Assembly: GCA_028274465.1 (NCBI GenBank)
Contig: CM051457.1
Span: 68,546,496 to 68,610,495 of the forward strand
Origin: Plantago ovata
Lineage: Eukaryota > Streptophyta > Magnoliopsida > Lamiales > Plantaginaceae
Reading direction: 5' to 3'
Length of the DNA: 64,000 nucleotides
In this document: piece after piece, positions 33,113-46,713 of the stretch
Numbering within the stretch: position 1 is the stretch's first letter
Layout: every line of letters begins with the position of its first letter
Program-made: the position numbers and the translations under genes
Notes under the pieces: model-generated
Databases searched by the model: none
What the model was told of the DNA's origin: nothing
What the model saw: the letters and a program-made list of their open reading frames with translations, nothing else

Positions 33113-34212
33113 AAATTGTAAACATTCATCAAAGAAAATATGTTTTAACCATGAATATAATTTATAATTTCAAATTGTATTATTCAAAAAATCCTAAACT
33201 TCATAACCCTAACAAACCATTCTCTGTTTAGACAATTTCAAAAAAATCTGATCCTCCATAACCCTAACGGTTGTTTAGTCCGCCTAACAAATTCAAAAAA
33301 CCCTTCACGTTACCGTTCGATTACTTATCTTTGACACCTCCAGGCCTAGCTGTCACGGCTTCTTCGAGTTATACAATCGATTCCTTGCCAGTTATCTTTC
33401 TTTGCCACCGATATAATTCAGGTTTGTATGTTTTTAATCGATTCGTATTTTAATCTGTGTGCATTATCGATTTGTATTCAACCTCTGTCCAAAATATTAG
33501 TAAAATCTATGAATTTCTATTTGAATTTTGATAATTCTTTGAGATATTAGGGTGGAGATGATATTGTTTGATTCTTGGACCTGATCAACGCTAAACAACA
33601 TTAAGAGTCCTGATCTTCGATTTAATGAAGCTGTTTATCATTCGTTTATGGTGCATGAAACGAACAAAGACTAGGTGTTATTTATGCGTAATGTAAAGTG
33701 GTGTACGTATCAGATAATTAAAGTTTGCCAAGGAAGTAAATTAAGGCCCTAACCTCTATGTTTGAGTATATATTACGTTTAATCCGTACTTTGACATAAA
33801 TCCACTATATTATCTATGTAGCCACATGATTAATCACCTGTCTTATTGTTTTTTTGATAGTGTGCAGCACTATCAAAACACATATTTGTTGCTTGTTACG
33901 TATTGACATCATTATATGGAACAATGAACTATGTGTCCTAATCTTCCAAATTAGAATACTTATATGCAACTCTGTTCTTAACTTATTTTACATACGAACA
34001 AAATTGCTAAACATTTATTATGTTTCTACTTTTTCTCTTATCATTCTGTTGGCTTGATTTTGTTTTGTTATGTGATGTTTTAGTTTTGACGAGACTCTCC
34101 ACTTTTATATTTGGACCTGATCATATATCTGTGTTACGTCTTTTGTATTTGTATCGGATCATCCTCTTTCCCTGATGATCTTTTCATTTGATTTCACTAC
34201 TGACTGATACAT
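33113..34212. other. AT-rich DNA without recognised genes
   Basis: Short open frames only, with no motif or repeat recognised. It may include leader or intron sequence of a host gene, but nothing in it proves that. Confidence 0.4.
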
Positions 34213-34256
34213 TGTTGGTCCCTTTAGACAACAAGTAAAGATTAGAGGGGGGGGTG
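34213..34256 (-). repeat. SIRE LTR tip (39 bp) plus copy C target site
   Basis: TGTTGGTCCCTTTAGACAAC... is the complement of an LTR end of copy A's subfamily (TAGACAACAAGTAAAG). The last five bases, GGGTG (34252-34256), are the complement of CACCC at 23674-23678. This looks like the rest of the LTR interrupted at 23678. Confidence 0.8.
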
Positions 34257-35825
34257 TGTTGGTCCCTTTAAACAACAAGAAAAGACTAGAGGGGGCGGGT
34301 GAATAGTCTTTTCAACCTCGTCGTTTAAAAACTTTCTCAGCAAGTGCTTATTACTTTTCAGTAATGAGTTTGTTGATACTTAACTTTCTCAGCAAGCGCA
34401 AGTTACTTCACAGTAACTAGGTTTGCTGATACTTAAAATCAGAGGGCGCAAGTCTTTGATACAATAAGTGCTTTTTCAGTAAATGAAGGTTTCAGCAAGT
34501 GATGTGAGTGACTGTGTACAGATAGATAAGATTTGCTGAAAACCAAGTACAATAAGTAAATCACACGAACACTTTTATAGTGGTATCTGAGAGTGGCGTA
34601 ATCTCTCAACTAATCAACTTTGTCCTTTCTAGGACTGAATCCACTAAGATAAGATCGAGGTTCCTTACAACACCTATCTAGAACGATTCAAACAGAAACC
34701 AAAGCACACTTGCTTTGTCTCCAACCTAACTAGAGAACGTAACCTTGTTCTCCACCAAACTTGGTACTTTTAATCAGCAAAACCATGCTCGATTAAGTTC
34801 CCCCTGAATATCACGCCTGAAAGGGTGTATTTTCAGTTAGAGAGGTTTGGGATGAGATAACTTAATTATAACTTATTCAGTTACAACAAGTAATCTAAGA
34901 AACAAATGTTTGAATACTTTGCAGTAAACAAGTTTGATTGTTTCTGGTGTCAAGACTTGTTCTTCTTTGAAAGAAAGAAAGAATACTTAACTAATTTCTT
35001 AGTGGTGTAAATTCTACTTCTTCACAAGTAGCTTTTTCAAGCTTTAAGTCTTGGAACGGATCAATGGCAGTAGGAGTATTGAAGGGTATGTGAGTTTAAG
35101 CACAAGTGAGAGTATGATCACGTTGTTGACACCCTTCAATTCTTTGCCGGATGACCTCTATTTATAGTGAAATAAGGAGCCGTTTGAATTTAAAATTCTA
35201 AGGCTTTTGTTCCTTAAAATGTCACTATCTTGCTTTTGTACTTTCAGCAGCGTCCTTGTTTGTCTTCTAGTCTTCATGTCCTTCGCGTGCATGCTTTGCA
35301 TTTAATGCTCATTTGAATGAAATTCAAACAGTAACATTGGGGCGCAAATACAAGTACTTTCAACAAGAGGTCACATATGTTCTATCAGCAAGTGGTCAGT
35401 CTCAGTTTCAGCAAGCACAACCTACTCTGTCGTATAGATTTTCACTTATGCAAGCTGTTGCTGAAGTTTCCACTTTCTGAGCAACATGTGCCTTTGTAGA
35501 TACCAGTCTTCAGAAATCTTCTAGTCTTCAGTCTTCGAAATCTTCAAGATTCTGAGCGGTTCTAAATGCTTCAATAATTTGTTTGTAAAAACAAAGTACA
35601 TCATCAGCAAATGCTTCAATAGATTGTATTTCTTTTCAGAAAACAAGATACATCATAAGCGGTAAAACCAACCTATCTAGCACCTATTCTAAGTCTTCAG
35701 CAAACGTTCCTCTTTTACAATGTCCTTAAAATTCTAAATTCCTATGGACCTTAAGAGTACTAGTTACTGGACTTTCCTTAATTTAGCATGGTTAATTGCT
35801 CATCAAAATTACAAGTTTCCTAACA
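34257..35825 (-). repeat. SIRE LTR, 1569 bp (probable 3' LTR of copy C)
   Basis: Complement of TGTTAGG...CCAACA. Shares with the 23679 LTR the CTAGTTACT(A/G)TGAAGTAAC hairpin variant and the CTTCATTTACTGAAAAAGC stretch, both different in the 55170 LTR. Confidence 0.9.
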
Positions 35826-35840
35826 AATTTCCCCCTTTTT
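35826..35840 (-). other. Polypurine tract
   Basis: AATTTCCCCCTTTTT, the complement of the AAAAAGGGGGAAATT seen in copy B, abutting the LTR. Confidence 0.88.
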
Positions 35841-38800
35841 GATGTTAGCAATCCATGGCTAAATTAATTGTTAACCTTTTAGAGGTTTCTGATGTTGAAT
35901 AAATCAGTTGATTAATGCAAGCATACTTGAATAATTAAACAGTAAGCATAAGTAAATTGCATAATCAAAATCCAATAAGAGTCAAAAGCTTCATTGATGA
36001 TAGTTATCTTTCAGAAGTTTACAAGAAAGAGCAGAGATAACTAAACAAAATCAGCAAATAAAAACTTCAACAAAAACTATTACAGAGAGTTTAAGCTCTT
36101 CTAGATGATTTTCTCAAAATCTCTCTTACACTCTTCTCAGCAAGTGCAGTAAATTCAACACAGTCCTTTTCGTAGTTCTCAAGTAGCCTACGGACTTGTA
36201 GTTGAAGAATCCTTGCATTTTTGCAGGCAGTATGATGATGCTTTTCAACATTCATTTCCATGTAATGAGTTACCAACAAATGCATGCCCCAATTGCTGGC
36301 ATGGAGAAGCTGTGTATCTGAAATGCTTTTAGGATGAATCTTTCTTAGCCAGAGAAGATCTTTTTCTTGATCCTTAGCAGTGAGATAGAAATACTCATAA
36401 GGAATCAATCCAAGCCTCTTATTTGTTTTCTTGGTTACCAGGTCAGAGTAATAAGCAAGGCCAACTGGTTTTATCAAATCTGGTTCTTGTCTTATAGATT
36501 TACCAATTGCAGTTCTTCTTACTGAGACTTCAAGATTCAACCATCTCCCAGCAATGTTTCTTGGAAGGGACTCATCCCTTTGTTTCCTTTTTACCTTGAG
36601 TTCAATCCATGTGAACATTTGGTTCAAAATGGTTGTAGGAAAGAACTCATTCACCAGCAAGTCTTCCAGCTTTAAGATCCAGCAACCATGAATGTTTCTG
36701 ATCACATTCTAAGTGGTTTCATCATTGCTTGTCTTTGTATACTCGATGCCGGAGCCAATAGCAATGTTGGCCAACCTCTTTTCTTCCTGTCTTTGCCTTC
36801 TTCTTCTTGACTTTGCATTGTCTTGATCTCTTGCTGAAGATCTTGAGTCAGAAGAGAAATGCTTTGAGTGGCCAGACGGAGTTAAGGCTGTTATTGGTCT
36901 AGCTCTTATGGCTTGAACTATTGTCTGATTGTCATCATCATCATCATCTTCATTCAGATCTTGATGACTTTCAGTGTGGCAAAAATCTTGAGTTTCAGCA
37001 GCAGTTTTTCTCTTTTTGGGACTTGCTGAATTTAACTCAGATTCTGCTCGCCTTTTAGAACTTTGCTCTCTTTCAGCAAGAGGTTCTATGGGCAGTGGCT
37101 CATCAACAGTAGGAGGGGTTTGGGTTCTTTTTCTTGTATTTCTATTTTCCCCCTTAGACATGGATTGCAACATCGGAGTGATGTGCAGAGAGTAGAACTC
37201 ATTGCAGTTTTCAGCAAGAGTACTTAAGATGTTGTATTTCATGATTACTTGTTGCTGATCAGATGTCATTTTTGACAACTCTTTTGGAATACTCACCATG
37301 TTCTCCTCATGTCTTTTCTCTGTTGCGGCCTTATCATCCATGAAAGTCTGAGCCTTTACTAGAGCGGTCTTTGCTAGCTTGAGTGCTTGACTTACATCTT
37401 CTTCATAGCTCTTGTGATAAAGACTGATGTCTTTCTGAGCTATTGTAAGAGTAGTAGTGCGTCTCAGCACTGTAGCCAATATTTTCCCAATGTCAAGTGG
37501 GCTCTCAGCAAGCAATGCCTCATCTTCTGCTTTGGAGGCATCATGGACTTTCTTCAGTGCAAGAATTCTAGGAGTAAACTCCTCAACTCGTGGGAACGAC
37601 ACTAGGTTTGGGGTCAAGGAATGAACTTTCAGTTCTGAAGCAAACTGATCATCTTTCATCAACAATTCTCCTCTCAAATCATCGTCTACATCATTTATAT
37701 AATCAGGAGGAGGGATTTGAACCACTTTGGGAACTCTCTTGGATTGTTCATCCTCGTTTGCTGATAGATCATCTTCATCCTCAGATTCATCAAGGTCAGC
37801 AACCTTGGAACCTAAGTCAGCAGCTTCATTTCCTTTTGGTTGAGTGGTTGCTGATGGCAACGCTACAACTGGAGTTTCACCAGTAGTTAGTTTTAATTGA
37901 GTAGTTGCTGAGGGCAACGTTTGAGACTCAATTACTGGAGTTTCGCCAGTAGTTAGTTTTAATTGAGTAGTTGTTGAGGGCAACGTTTGAGACTCAATTA
38001 ATGGAGTTTCGCCAGTAGTAAGTGGAAGGGAGGGGACTTCCTGTGGTTTTACTCCTGAAGATTGACCAATTTCTAGATCCTGCGTATGCCTTGCATGGAT
38101 CATGAGACTGTTTTGTAGAGCGCATTGGTAATCTTCATCCAATTCATCTTTATCATCAAGGTTTGCATCAGTGACCTTGGCATCAGAAAGTTGGCCCTTG
38201 CCATGTTTCAAGGCAGCTCGCTTTCTGGCATATTCTTCTTCAGTATCAGCACCTTGTACAGGTGCTTGATTTTCATCATTAGGAGGAGCAGGTTGAGATT
38301 CATGCTGAGGTTGTGGTTGTTCAGCTTGCTGATTGTCTTGTTGTTCAGTTTCAGCAACTGTCATTTTTAGTCCACCAGCATCAGGACTTGGACCTTGATT
38401 GTCATCATCGTCATCCTTTTTGTCCTTTGAATCTTCCCCTTCATCATCACTGTGATCAGTTGGAATGTTTTCATCATCTTCCTCTTCATCATCATCAGTC
38501 AGAATTACTAGCTCGAGATGTTTGTATAGAGCAACACTAGATACTTCCTCTTCCTCATTGATTTTGTGGGGATCAGCCACCATGGGTACAAATAAACCCT
38601 TGAGCATCATAACTTGTTCAGCTGGAGAGGCACTCTTGAATTTTGCCTTCATATTCTCTCTGATTTGAGCAATCAGATTTGAGCTCATTATCTGAGAATA
38701 TGACATGTCTTCAAAAAGTATGGAGTGGACAAACGTCTCTAGCTTCAGCAGAGAAGATCTCTTTTTCTCGTTTGAAAGATGAAGATGGAGATCAGAAAAA

Positions 38801-39709
38801 TCCATTCTTCTGTACCTTTGCCAGTTGCTGACAGAGTTAGCAACTCTGGACAAGGTTGTTCTTTTGAAGTTCCAAGTACAGTTCCTCAGAACTCACTTGT
38901 GGATCCTCAGTGATGTGCACCACTTCAGTGTTCTCCTTTTGAGCCTGACAAAGAACAATATTTAGATCAGGAGAGGTTTGGATAATTTCTTTAGAGTTCA
39001 AAGCTGAAACATGAATTACCTGCTGAGATTCAGCAAGCTCATGTTGTACAATTTCCATTCCTTGAGGAGCTTGAGTAGCATCCTCCATTTGTTCATCCTG
39101 AAATAAATATGAGTTAGACACAAGTACTAAGCTGTCAAACTTAGTTTTATTACAAAAAAACGTTAACTACCTGCTAAGCAGGGAGTGTTGATTCTGGTGC
39201 AGAGGCTTCAGCAACCATTTGACTTGCATCTTCAGAAGTCTATAGAGATATCATAATATTAGCAAAAGAATAAGTTTCAGAAAGTGAAGTTTTACTGATG
39301 GTTGAGTTATCTACCTGCTGAAGAAGGACAGGTTGTGGCTCAGTCCTTTCAGCATTAACAGTTTCTTCATTTTCTGGGACTGTTTCTTCAGCAGACTTCT
39401 TGGCTTGCTCTGTTTGAGAAAGCTGCGCGGTTTCAGCAATCTCCCTTGTCTCTGAAATGACAAGTTGAGCAGAAGCATCTTGACCTTTAAGCTCACTGCT
39501 TGCCATAAAGACTTCAATGGATTTGTTGGATGATTCTTCAATCTCCAATTCCATTTGTTGGCTTATAGCTTCCAGTACAAGCTGGACTTTGTCAATTGAG
39601 GTCTTAGGTGAACTTGGGTCAATACTCTCAGCATCATGAGATGCGTCGTTGAATAGTGTTTCTTGTGTGTCTTCAGCAACTTCTGGAACTTGAACCATTG
39701 TTGTCTCAG

Positions 39710-41021
39710 TGATGAATGTGTATTTTACACTTTCATTCGAGTCTTTTTCACCTATTTTATCTATCCTCTATGTTAATTTAGCTATATTTTAGTGCATTTT
39801 ATTAGAATAGTGTCATGTTTCCCTTTAGATTTTATTTTACAGGTTTTGGTTGAAATTCGAGGATTTCCGGGCAATTATATTGAAGTTGACAAGGAATTGG
39901 TGTTCCAGAAGCCTATTTGGAGTATCTGAAGGTTTCCGGATAGGATTTGGAGTCTAGGGGTCGAATCTGGAGGTTAGAAGGCCACTGGAAGTCAGAAACC
40001 GAGTCCGAAAAGGGGAAGAAATCCAAAAACGCATCGAAAATGCGGAATTCCGCGAAAAACTCTCCGGGCGAACCGCCGCAGATGTGGCGCGAATCGCCCC
40101 ACACCGGGCGAACCGTCCGGTGTGTGGGGCGAACCGCCCCACATTAATTCGAAGCCTATATATAGTTGCTCAGTTTTCTCCGAAAATCATACTTTTCCAG
40201 ACCTACTTTCTCACCTTTCTCTGTAGGTTTAGGTAGGGACTTCCCAGAGCCTGTTCTTGGGGTTCGTAGCTTAGGGGACACTTTTTCATAGCAGATTGGA
40301 GCTTGTAGGATCGCAATTCTCCGGAGATTGACAACCTTCGGTAAATTTGTATCTTACAGTTTATTCTACTTATTCTTATTTATCTTTCAACATGTTTTCT
40401 TCTATGATTTCTGTTGATTGCATACCTATTATGAGTAGCTAAACTTATCGTTGGTGGTAGTATGTGAATTCTTAGCGAAGGGAAGATAATCATGCTACTG
40501 GCTATATCGCGCATTATACTCCGTGTTATTGCTTTATTTCGTTGATCAGGCACAGCCGAAATTCTCGTATGTTGTATTAATTATTATGCACAATTGGACC
40601 CTCGTCGACCTGTATGCGAGTTTATCTTCGTAGTGTTGAATAATTACGGAACACAATAGGACAATAGTGCTTGGCTTGTCAGAATCATTATCTTCGTAGT
40701 GCTTAATAATTGCAACAGGACACTAGATTGATTCAAAGATCTCCATGCAGGACCGAAGAATTTATGCATGATTATCGACCCGTTATGCTTTGAAGGATCA
40801 TACTATCACCAATCTCCATTATCTGCTAGAAACCCCTTTGCTATCTGTTTGCTGTTTTTATATTCTAAATTAAATTTGATAAAGCTAGTTATAATCCTGA
40901 GAGAACGACACTCGAGTCATTCTACTGCTACACTACGGTTTTCGTTGTAGTTGTGGATTGCCTTTGGCTTAATAACAAATATTATTTGACTGAACCGGAA
41001 CCGACAAATCCGCGTTCATCA
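39710..41021 (+). repeat. Element F 5' LTR
   Basis: 1312 bp. Near 40104-40142 it holds two GC palindromes, one being GTGGGGCGAACCGCCCCAC (40124-40142). The length difference from the 3' LTR lies in this patch. Confidence 0.93.
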
Positions 41022-41024
41022 AAT

Positions 41025-41042
41025 TGGCGCCGTTGCCGGGGA
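41025..41042 (+). other. Primer binding site, element F
   Basis: TGGCGCCGTTGCCGGGGA, the primer sequence of plant Athila/Tat gypsy elements (tRNA-Asp type), three bases after the LTR. Confidence 0.88.
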
Positions 41043-41162
41043 CTATACTCCTTTTTTCTGTTTAATTTGTTTATATTTTCAGCTTTCAATTCCTAATTCT
41101 ATTAGTTTTAGTTTTCCTTTTTAATCTCTGATACTGCTTTCCTAGTCTGTTACAGATAGTGT

Positions 41163-42734
41163 ATGACGCATACACGTTCTGTAGGAACACCGCTTGCTGA
41201 TTCAATTGCTGAGATCGACAGAGTCTACCACCAAAGAAGGCGACTACTCGAAAGGCGCGCAATAGAGGAAATAGAGGATACCGATTTCTCTGAATCTCTA
41301 CTCAGTCTTTTCAAGGAAATCGACGGAATGGCAGAAGCTAGACCACTCAAAGCATGGGTTCAACCCACCAAGGATCGTATGAGGGGACCGGCGATTGTTC
41401 TTTCGTCTGCAACCCGAGATCTGGAGATCAAGAACCACGCATTCCAACAACTTCCGAGGTTCTATGGCTTATCAAGGGAAGATGTGATGGGGTACTTGCA
41501 CGATATCGATGATTTCGTCAACCAACTCCCACCACCCGGAGCTGAAATAACAACGGATGAGTTGAGGATGAAGGTTTTTGCTATGGGACTTGGTGACAGA
41601 GCCAAGTCATGGTTGAGTTCTCTACCAGCAGGCTCGCTGGACACTTGGGAGAAGGTTTTTTCAGCTTTCATGTAGAAATACTTCCCTCACACTTTGACTA
41701 CCGCGCTAAAGGCGCAGATCACTGGATTCAAGCAGGACTATGATGAGCCCATCTACACCGCGTTTGAGAGGTTCCAAGATCTCACGAACAAGTGCCCTCA
41801 CCATGGTTTTGAACTTTCTGACTTATTCCAACACTCCTACAATGGACTAACCTTCGAGAACAAACAAGTGGTGGATTTCCAATGCCGAGGCAATATTTTG
41901 GAGGAAACCGCAGAAGCCGTCTGGACAGTTTTCGAAAGGCTTGCTAAGGGTTCGTAGTTCACGGACCCAAGAGCAATGGTTAGAAGACGTGGACCTGAAG
42001 CTCCACCGACTCAAGAAGCCCCTATGTATAGGGGGAATGGGGATCAATTCGAGTGTTTTACCAACGAATTGAAGCAAGTCCTCAAGAGCGCCACCGGAAC
42101 AACTTTTTCGAACGAAGTATGCCGAATATGCAAGAACTATGGGCATGGGGCTCATATGTGTAGATCGGAGCTGGCATACGATGATGGCAACAGGGCTCGT
42201 GGAGGCGAAGAAGAAGCCTTTGCTACGGAGTTTGGTACTCAAGAAGTTAGCTACGCACAAGACGGTAGGAATCCTCGAGGTGGATTTTGGAGAAGGGGAT
42301 TCCGAAACAATCAAGGATATGCACCGGCTAACCAAACTTATGGCCCTAACCAAGACCGTAGTAGGCTAAACTATGGTAATGATCACTGCGAAAAGCCCGC
42401 TCCGAAAGAGCCACTGAAGTCGAAGCGGGCTCAACTGATGGAGAACTTGCAAACGATGGTTGATCACACCCAAAGTTTTCTCAAACGTTATAAAGAAGAT
42501 TCCGAGAATACTAGGGCAAGGCTCGATAGGTTGGAAGAGAGCACTAGGCTTGCCCATCAAAAGATGCAAGAATTGATCGACCGAGGAGCAAGTAGGGAAC
42601 AAGGCAAACTGCCTAGCAACACTGTGAAGTCGAATGCCATTACATTGGCTGGTGATCTACCTGACGAAATCACCATCAAGAAGGTTGTTAAGTGCGAGTG
42701 TTGCAAGAAGGAAGAACTTCTACAGGCTAAGTAA
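41163..42734 (+). pseudogene. Element F gag
   Basis: Starts MTHTRSVGTPLADS. The core region near 41390-41960 (FYGLSREDVMGYLHDIDDF ... AKSWLSSLP) is the plant gypsy Gag fold. A zinc knuckle CRICKNYGHGAHMC lies near 42119-42160, then a Gln/Glu/Arg coiled coil near 42420-42590. About two breaks. Confidence 0.85.
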
Positions 42735-42779
42735 GAAGAGAAGGACCTTGGTTCTGACGTAAGGTAGGGATTGGTGAGC

Positions 42780-43261
42780 TTGAAGATGTTCGTGCCACAC
42801 TAGACACGGGATCCTACTCAAACATAATTCCTTTGAACGTGTTTGAAAAGAGTAACCTTGGAAAACTATCTGAGCAAAGGGCTATTGTGCAACTGGCGGA
42901 TGGATCATTTATGAGACCCAAAGGAGTTGTGAAAAATGTGTTGGTCAAGATTGGTGAAGCTTCTGTTTACACCAATTTTGTAGTTATGCCGGCGTCTGCA
43001 CCTGGAACGGGGGATGTCATACTCTTAGGGCGAACGTTCTTGACTAAACCACGCTCCGTGATGGACATCTACCAAAGAACTTGCACTATTGAAATGGATG
43101 GCAAGCAACACGTATTGCACGCCATATCTGATCCACCTGATATTTCTTTTACTACTCACTATTGTGGTCTTGCAACCTATATTCTTTCTTATTCACAGGT
43201 TCGTGGCATGGAGAGGAGATCAATGAAGGGGAAGTCTAGTACCCGCAAAAAGAAGAGATAG
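42780..43261 (+). pseudogene. Element F retropepsin-like protease
   Basis: ATLDTGSYSNIIP carries the aspartic protease DTGS motif, and VILLGRTFL is the second conserved strand of retroviral-type proteases. It ends at 43261 with a basic tail, and no polymerase follows, unlike autonomous Athila elements. Confidence 0.82.
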
Positions 43262-46200
43262 GCGCAGATAGGAGTCGAGTCAAAGACTTTAAACAATGAC
43301 GCTATCCGGGAGGCAACCCGGAGTTTTTATCGCTTTCTTTACTGCTTTTTTGCATGCATTCATTCTTGAACTATTTGCTTCTCGTATGCGAATTTGTTCA
43401 TGTCTGTGTCGTATATGCTTATGTTTGAGTGATATTTTTCGAGTGGTTTTTTGAAAAAATAGGTTTCGGGGATTAAAACCGAGTTTTCTGACGACGAAGC
43501 CGTCTCCCCGCATCGGGGAGCACGGGGCGAACCGCCCCACGTGGGGGGCCAACCGCGCCGCGTGCGGGGCGAACCGCCCCACGTCTCCAGAAGCTCAAAA
43601 ATGCGGATTTCTTCCCCTTCACCTCATTTTCTTCATATTTCATCATTCCACCTTCCCAAAAACCGAAAATAGCGATTTCAACTTCAAATCTTCATAACTT
43701 CTTCATTTCTTGACCAAATTTAGTGTTCTTTAGCTTAAATCGAAGCCTATTACATGATCTATGTTCCCATCCGAACATATTTTGTCCTAATGCATTAGAT
43801 TTTCAGATCTGAGGTATCATTCTAAGAACCCTAATTTTCGAATTTGGGGGTTTTCTAATTTGAGCTTCAATTATGCTTATTTGATGCATGGTTATGTTGT
43901 TTGTATGATTAGAAGTGTTATTTACTATCAATTGCATGCTCAATTATGCTTGGATTGTTGATTTGGGAATTTTGCTACTAGATGATATATCTTGTTATGC
44001 AATATGTCTTTATCTTTGATTTCTTGCATATGATTGTGTTTATTCATGTAATGTTGGTGGATTTGACGATAGAATGCTTAATTATCGAGTATGAGGATTT
44101 ATGATGGTAGGATTTTTCGCTACTATGGTATGAATTGAGCCTTATTATCTAGGATATTGGTTGTCTAGTAAGAACATGATGTGATGTATTGCATGTAGTA
44201 GTTACATTGGTATGTTGCATGATGAAGAAGCTAGGCTAGACATTACGGTTTGGGGAGCTCGATTGTTGATTTTATCACTTGTGTGTTACGTTCCTACACT
44301 AGCATATGCATGAGTCAGTTTTGTGTCATACGAGGTACTAACTGTTGTTTGTAGGAACCATACCAAGGGAAAGGAGCATTCCCGTATGATTGCTGTGAAG
44401 AATTGGAGGAGGATCGATTACAACCATGTCAAGAAGGGTGACCTCGTTAGATGTGCGTTCGAGCCAAGGGGTTTTGCAACAACGTCGTGGATTACCCAAG
44501 AGATGGAGCTAGAGTACACCTGGAGTAAGGACTCCTATGCCTATTCATGCAGCACCGAAGGGACAGAAACCATTATTACGTCAGCACTCCATCACGAGGA
44601 CTGCAAAGTTCGAGTGAACTGGAAGGCACCGGGACATTCTCGCCGCGACGGATTCAATCTTGAGTTCGTAGTTGCTAGAAGATTCCGAAGCGCTAGCTTG
44701 GTCCAAAGCATAATGACATGGGTGCCCAGCCCCTCGTTGGGGTGCCCCTTGCCTGCCTCTAAAGGGAGCATCATATAGACATCGGGAGCATCAACTGTAG
44801 AGAATGTGGTCGACATTGGAAAAGATGGTAGAAGACTCCTGAGTATCCGAGCAGCTTACTGTAACCTTCTCGTAGTGTAAAACGTTGGAGGGGGAGGTCC
44901 TGATACCACTGCCCTTTCCCCTTCAACAGTTCACATCCTAATGGAGGGCTCCAGGATCGAGGATTCCATAACAGCGGCGGCTACTCTTGAGAATTCTACC
45001 CGCCACTACAACCCTACTAGTGAGGATGTGCGTGATAGTAGTGACAATGAAGGCCATACGGGCCTATAATTGAAACTACCACGCATACCAGAAGACCTGA
45101 TGACACCCTATAAAGCTCCCAGAGAAGTCCCAATAACTCACAAGCAGCATACTCAGCCGACCGAGGCCAAACCATGGGGTAACATCTAGTATCACATCTT
45201 ATTTCCTCATTTTCTTACTGCTAGGGACTAGCGTTAATTTCATGAGGGGGGATGGGATTTAAGTGATCTAGTATTGTTAGTTTGGAGCTTGACATTGGTA
45301 GGCTGAGTATAGTACCTCGCATGTTTTATTCGTCTGCATTTGCATCTGCACGTTTACCGTTTTCTTAGTTTTTTAGGTTGCATTCACTGCATTCACTACA
45401 TTCATCCTAGGATAGTCTTGCATGTTTTATATGGAGTTTATTGCCGAATTTTTTGAACTTTTTTATTGGGTAGATCAACCAACTATGCCATTAATCGTAT
45501 GCTTCATCTCTATGAATTTGTTTGAGGTTTTTCTCGCTTGGCTTGTCACATTTATGTATTGCACTTAGTTAAGCATGGTAGTCTGGACATCACTTAGTGG
45601 TGTTTACTCTACTGCGGTTCACGAAGGCCTTTATAATAGGATGATGCATGTTAGGGTCTTATGGTTGTTTTTCCGAGAAATTATGTACCTAAGAGGCAAC
45701 AAGTCTTCACCATGCTTTGAGATTGCTAAATGCCTACGAAGGAGGTAGTGTGAGGTTGTGTGATCCTTTGTCTATAACCTATTCTTTCGAATAGGTTTGG
45801 GGAGGGGGTTACACCATCATTAGACTTGTTTCTGTTTTTCATTTTCGTATCGTGAGTTTATTTTTCCTTTTCTGTAAATTTTGTACTCCAACCTATTCTT
45901 TCGAATAGTTTTGGGGAAGTCGTGTGAGTCATTTTGTTTCTCTTATTGTTATGCTACTGCTGGCTAGAAAAAATCGAAAAAAAGAAAGAAAGAAAAATTC
46001 CAGAAAAAAGAGAAAAAGAAAAAAAAAAAGAAAAAAAGGATCTGGAAGGAAAAAAAAAGAAAAAAGAGAAGTCCCCAAAAAAACAAAGGAGGGTCCAAAA
46101 AGAAAGCCAAATAGCAGTTTAGCAAAGTGTTGAGTCTTTTTCCAATTCTTGTAATGTTCGTAATCGTGTTTTTCTATTTTTTATCTTTTTGTCTTGAGTG

Positions 46201-46700
46201 TCATCTGTTCTAGACCACCCTCGTCCTGCCATTCAGGAAGTGGTGAATAGGTTAAGACTTTACTTAAGAGATGGGTAGAATAGGGGAGTGTTATGTTTTA
46301 TAGGGAACCCTCCTTCGTTTGATGAGAGCCAGTACTAGTTCGACCTCTTTTGAGGGAAAGTCTTAACATGGTGGAACAGTAGTAAGTCCTCAGTTTCATA
46401 GGCACGGGGCAACCATTCGTATCTTAGCATGCTTCATTACGTCGTCCCTGACTAGGTCCAGGTAGAGAATGTTACAAGAGACTATCTTGTCTTGACATAA
46501 GTGCTTATGTGGATGTGTATAAGTCAATCGAGGTATTCTTCAACCTATATTCATGCTTTGATTTATATGGTTTTTGTTCATATGTTTTTTGGTAAATTCA
46601 ATAGATTAGTTCATTTTATTTGGCATGAGACTCCATTTTGTGTCTTGCATGTTTTTTGCATTAGAGTCTAGCTTAGTTGCTTGAGGACAAGCAAAGGTTC
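43262..46700 (+). other. Element F 3' region without pol
   Basis: Long non-coding-looking stretch. GC palindromes of the CGGGGCGAACCGCCCC type at 43523-43540 and 43562-43582; a 151-aa open frame at 44323-44778 of unknown relation; two hairpins ACCTATTCTTTCGAATAGGT at 45777-45796 and, shorter, 45891-45908, each followed by a G-rich run; a purine-only run at about 45965-46115. RT, integrase and RNase H motifs were looked for and not seen. Confidence 0.7.
44323..44778 (+). CDS. 151-aa open frame in element F, unknown
   Basis: Contains HVKKGDLVRCAFEPRGFATTSW and several Cys, His and Trp residues. No motif recognised. It lies where autonomous Athila elements carry an extra ORF before the 3' LTR, but I see no clear membrane span. 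Confidence 0.3.
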   Translation: MSYEVLTVVCRNHTKGKEHSRMIAVKNWRRIDYNHVKKGDLVRCAFEPRGFATTSWITQEMELEYTWSKDSYAYSCSTEGTETIITSALHHEDCKVRVNWKAPGHSRRDGFNLEFVVARRFRSASLVQSIMTWVPSPSLGCPLPASKGSII

Positions 46701-46713
46701 GGTTTGGGGAGTT
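46701..46713 (+). other. Polypurine tract, element F
   Basis: GGTTTGGGGAGTT, purine-rich, directly before the 3' LTR. Confidence 0.7.

Noticed and set aside
33271-33453. 60-aa frame as the first exon of a host gene
   Set aside because: No recognisable domain, no defensible splice structure and no similar copy in the window.
39947-40147. Open frames around the GC-rich patch of element F's LTR
   Set aside because: The same patch in the 3' LTR gives a different frame; non-coding LTR sequence.
45965-46115. Purine-only run as a possible Lys-rich gene
   Set aside because: Simple A/G sequence within the pol-less 3' region of element F. Lys/Arg frames there are low complexity.
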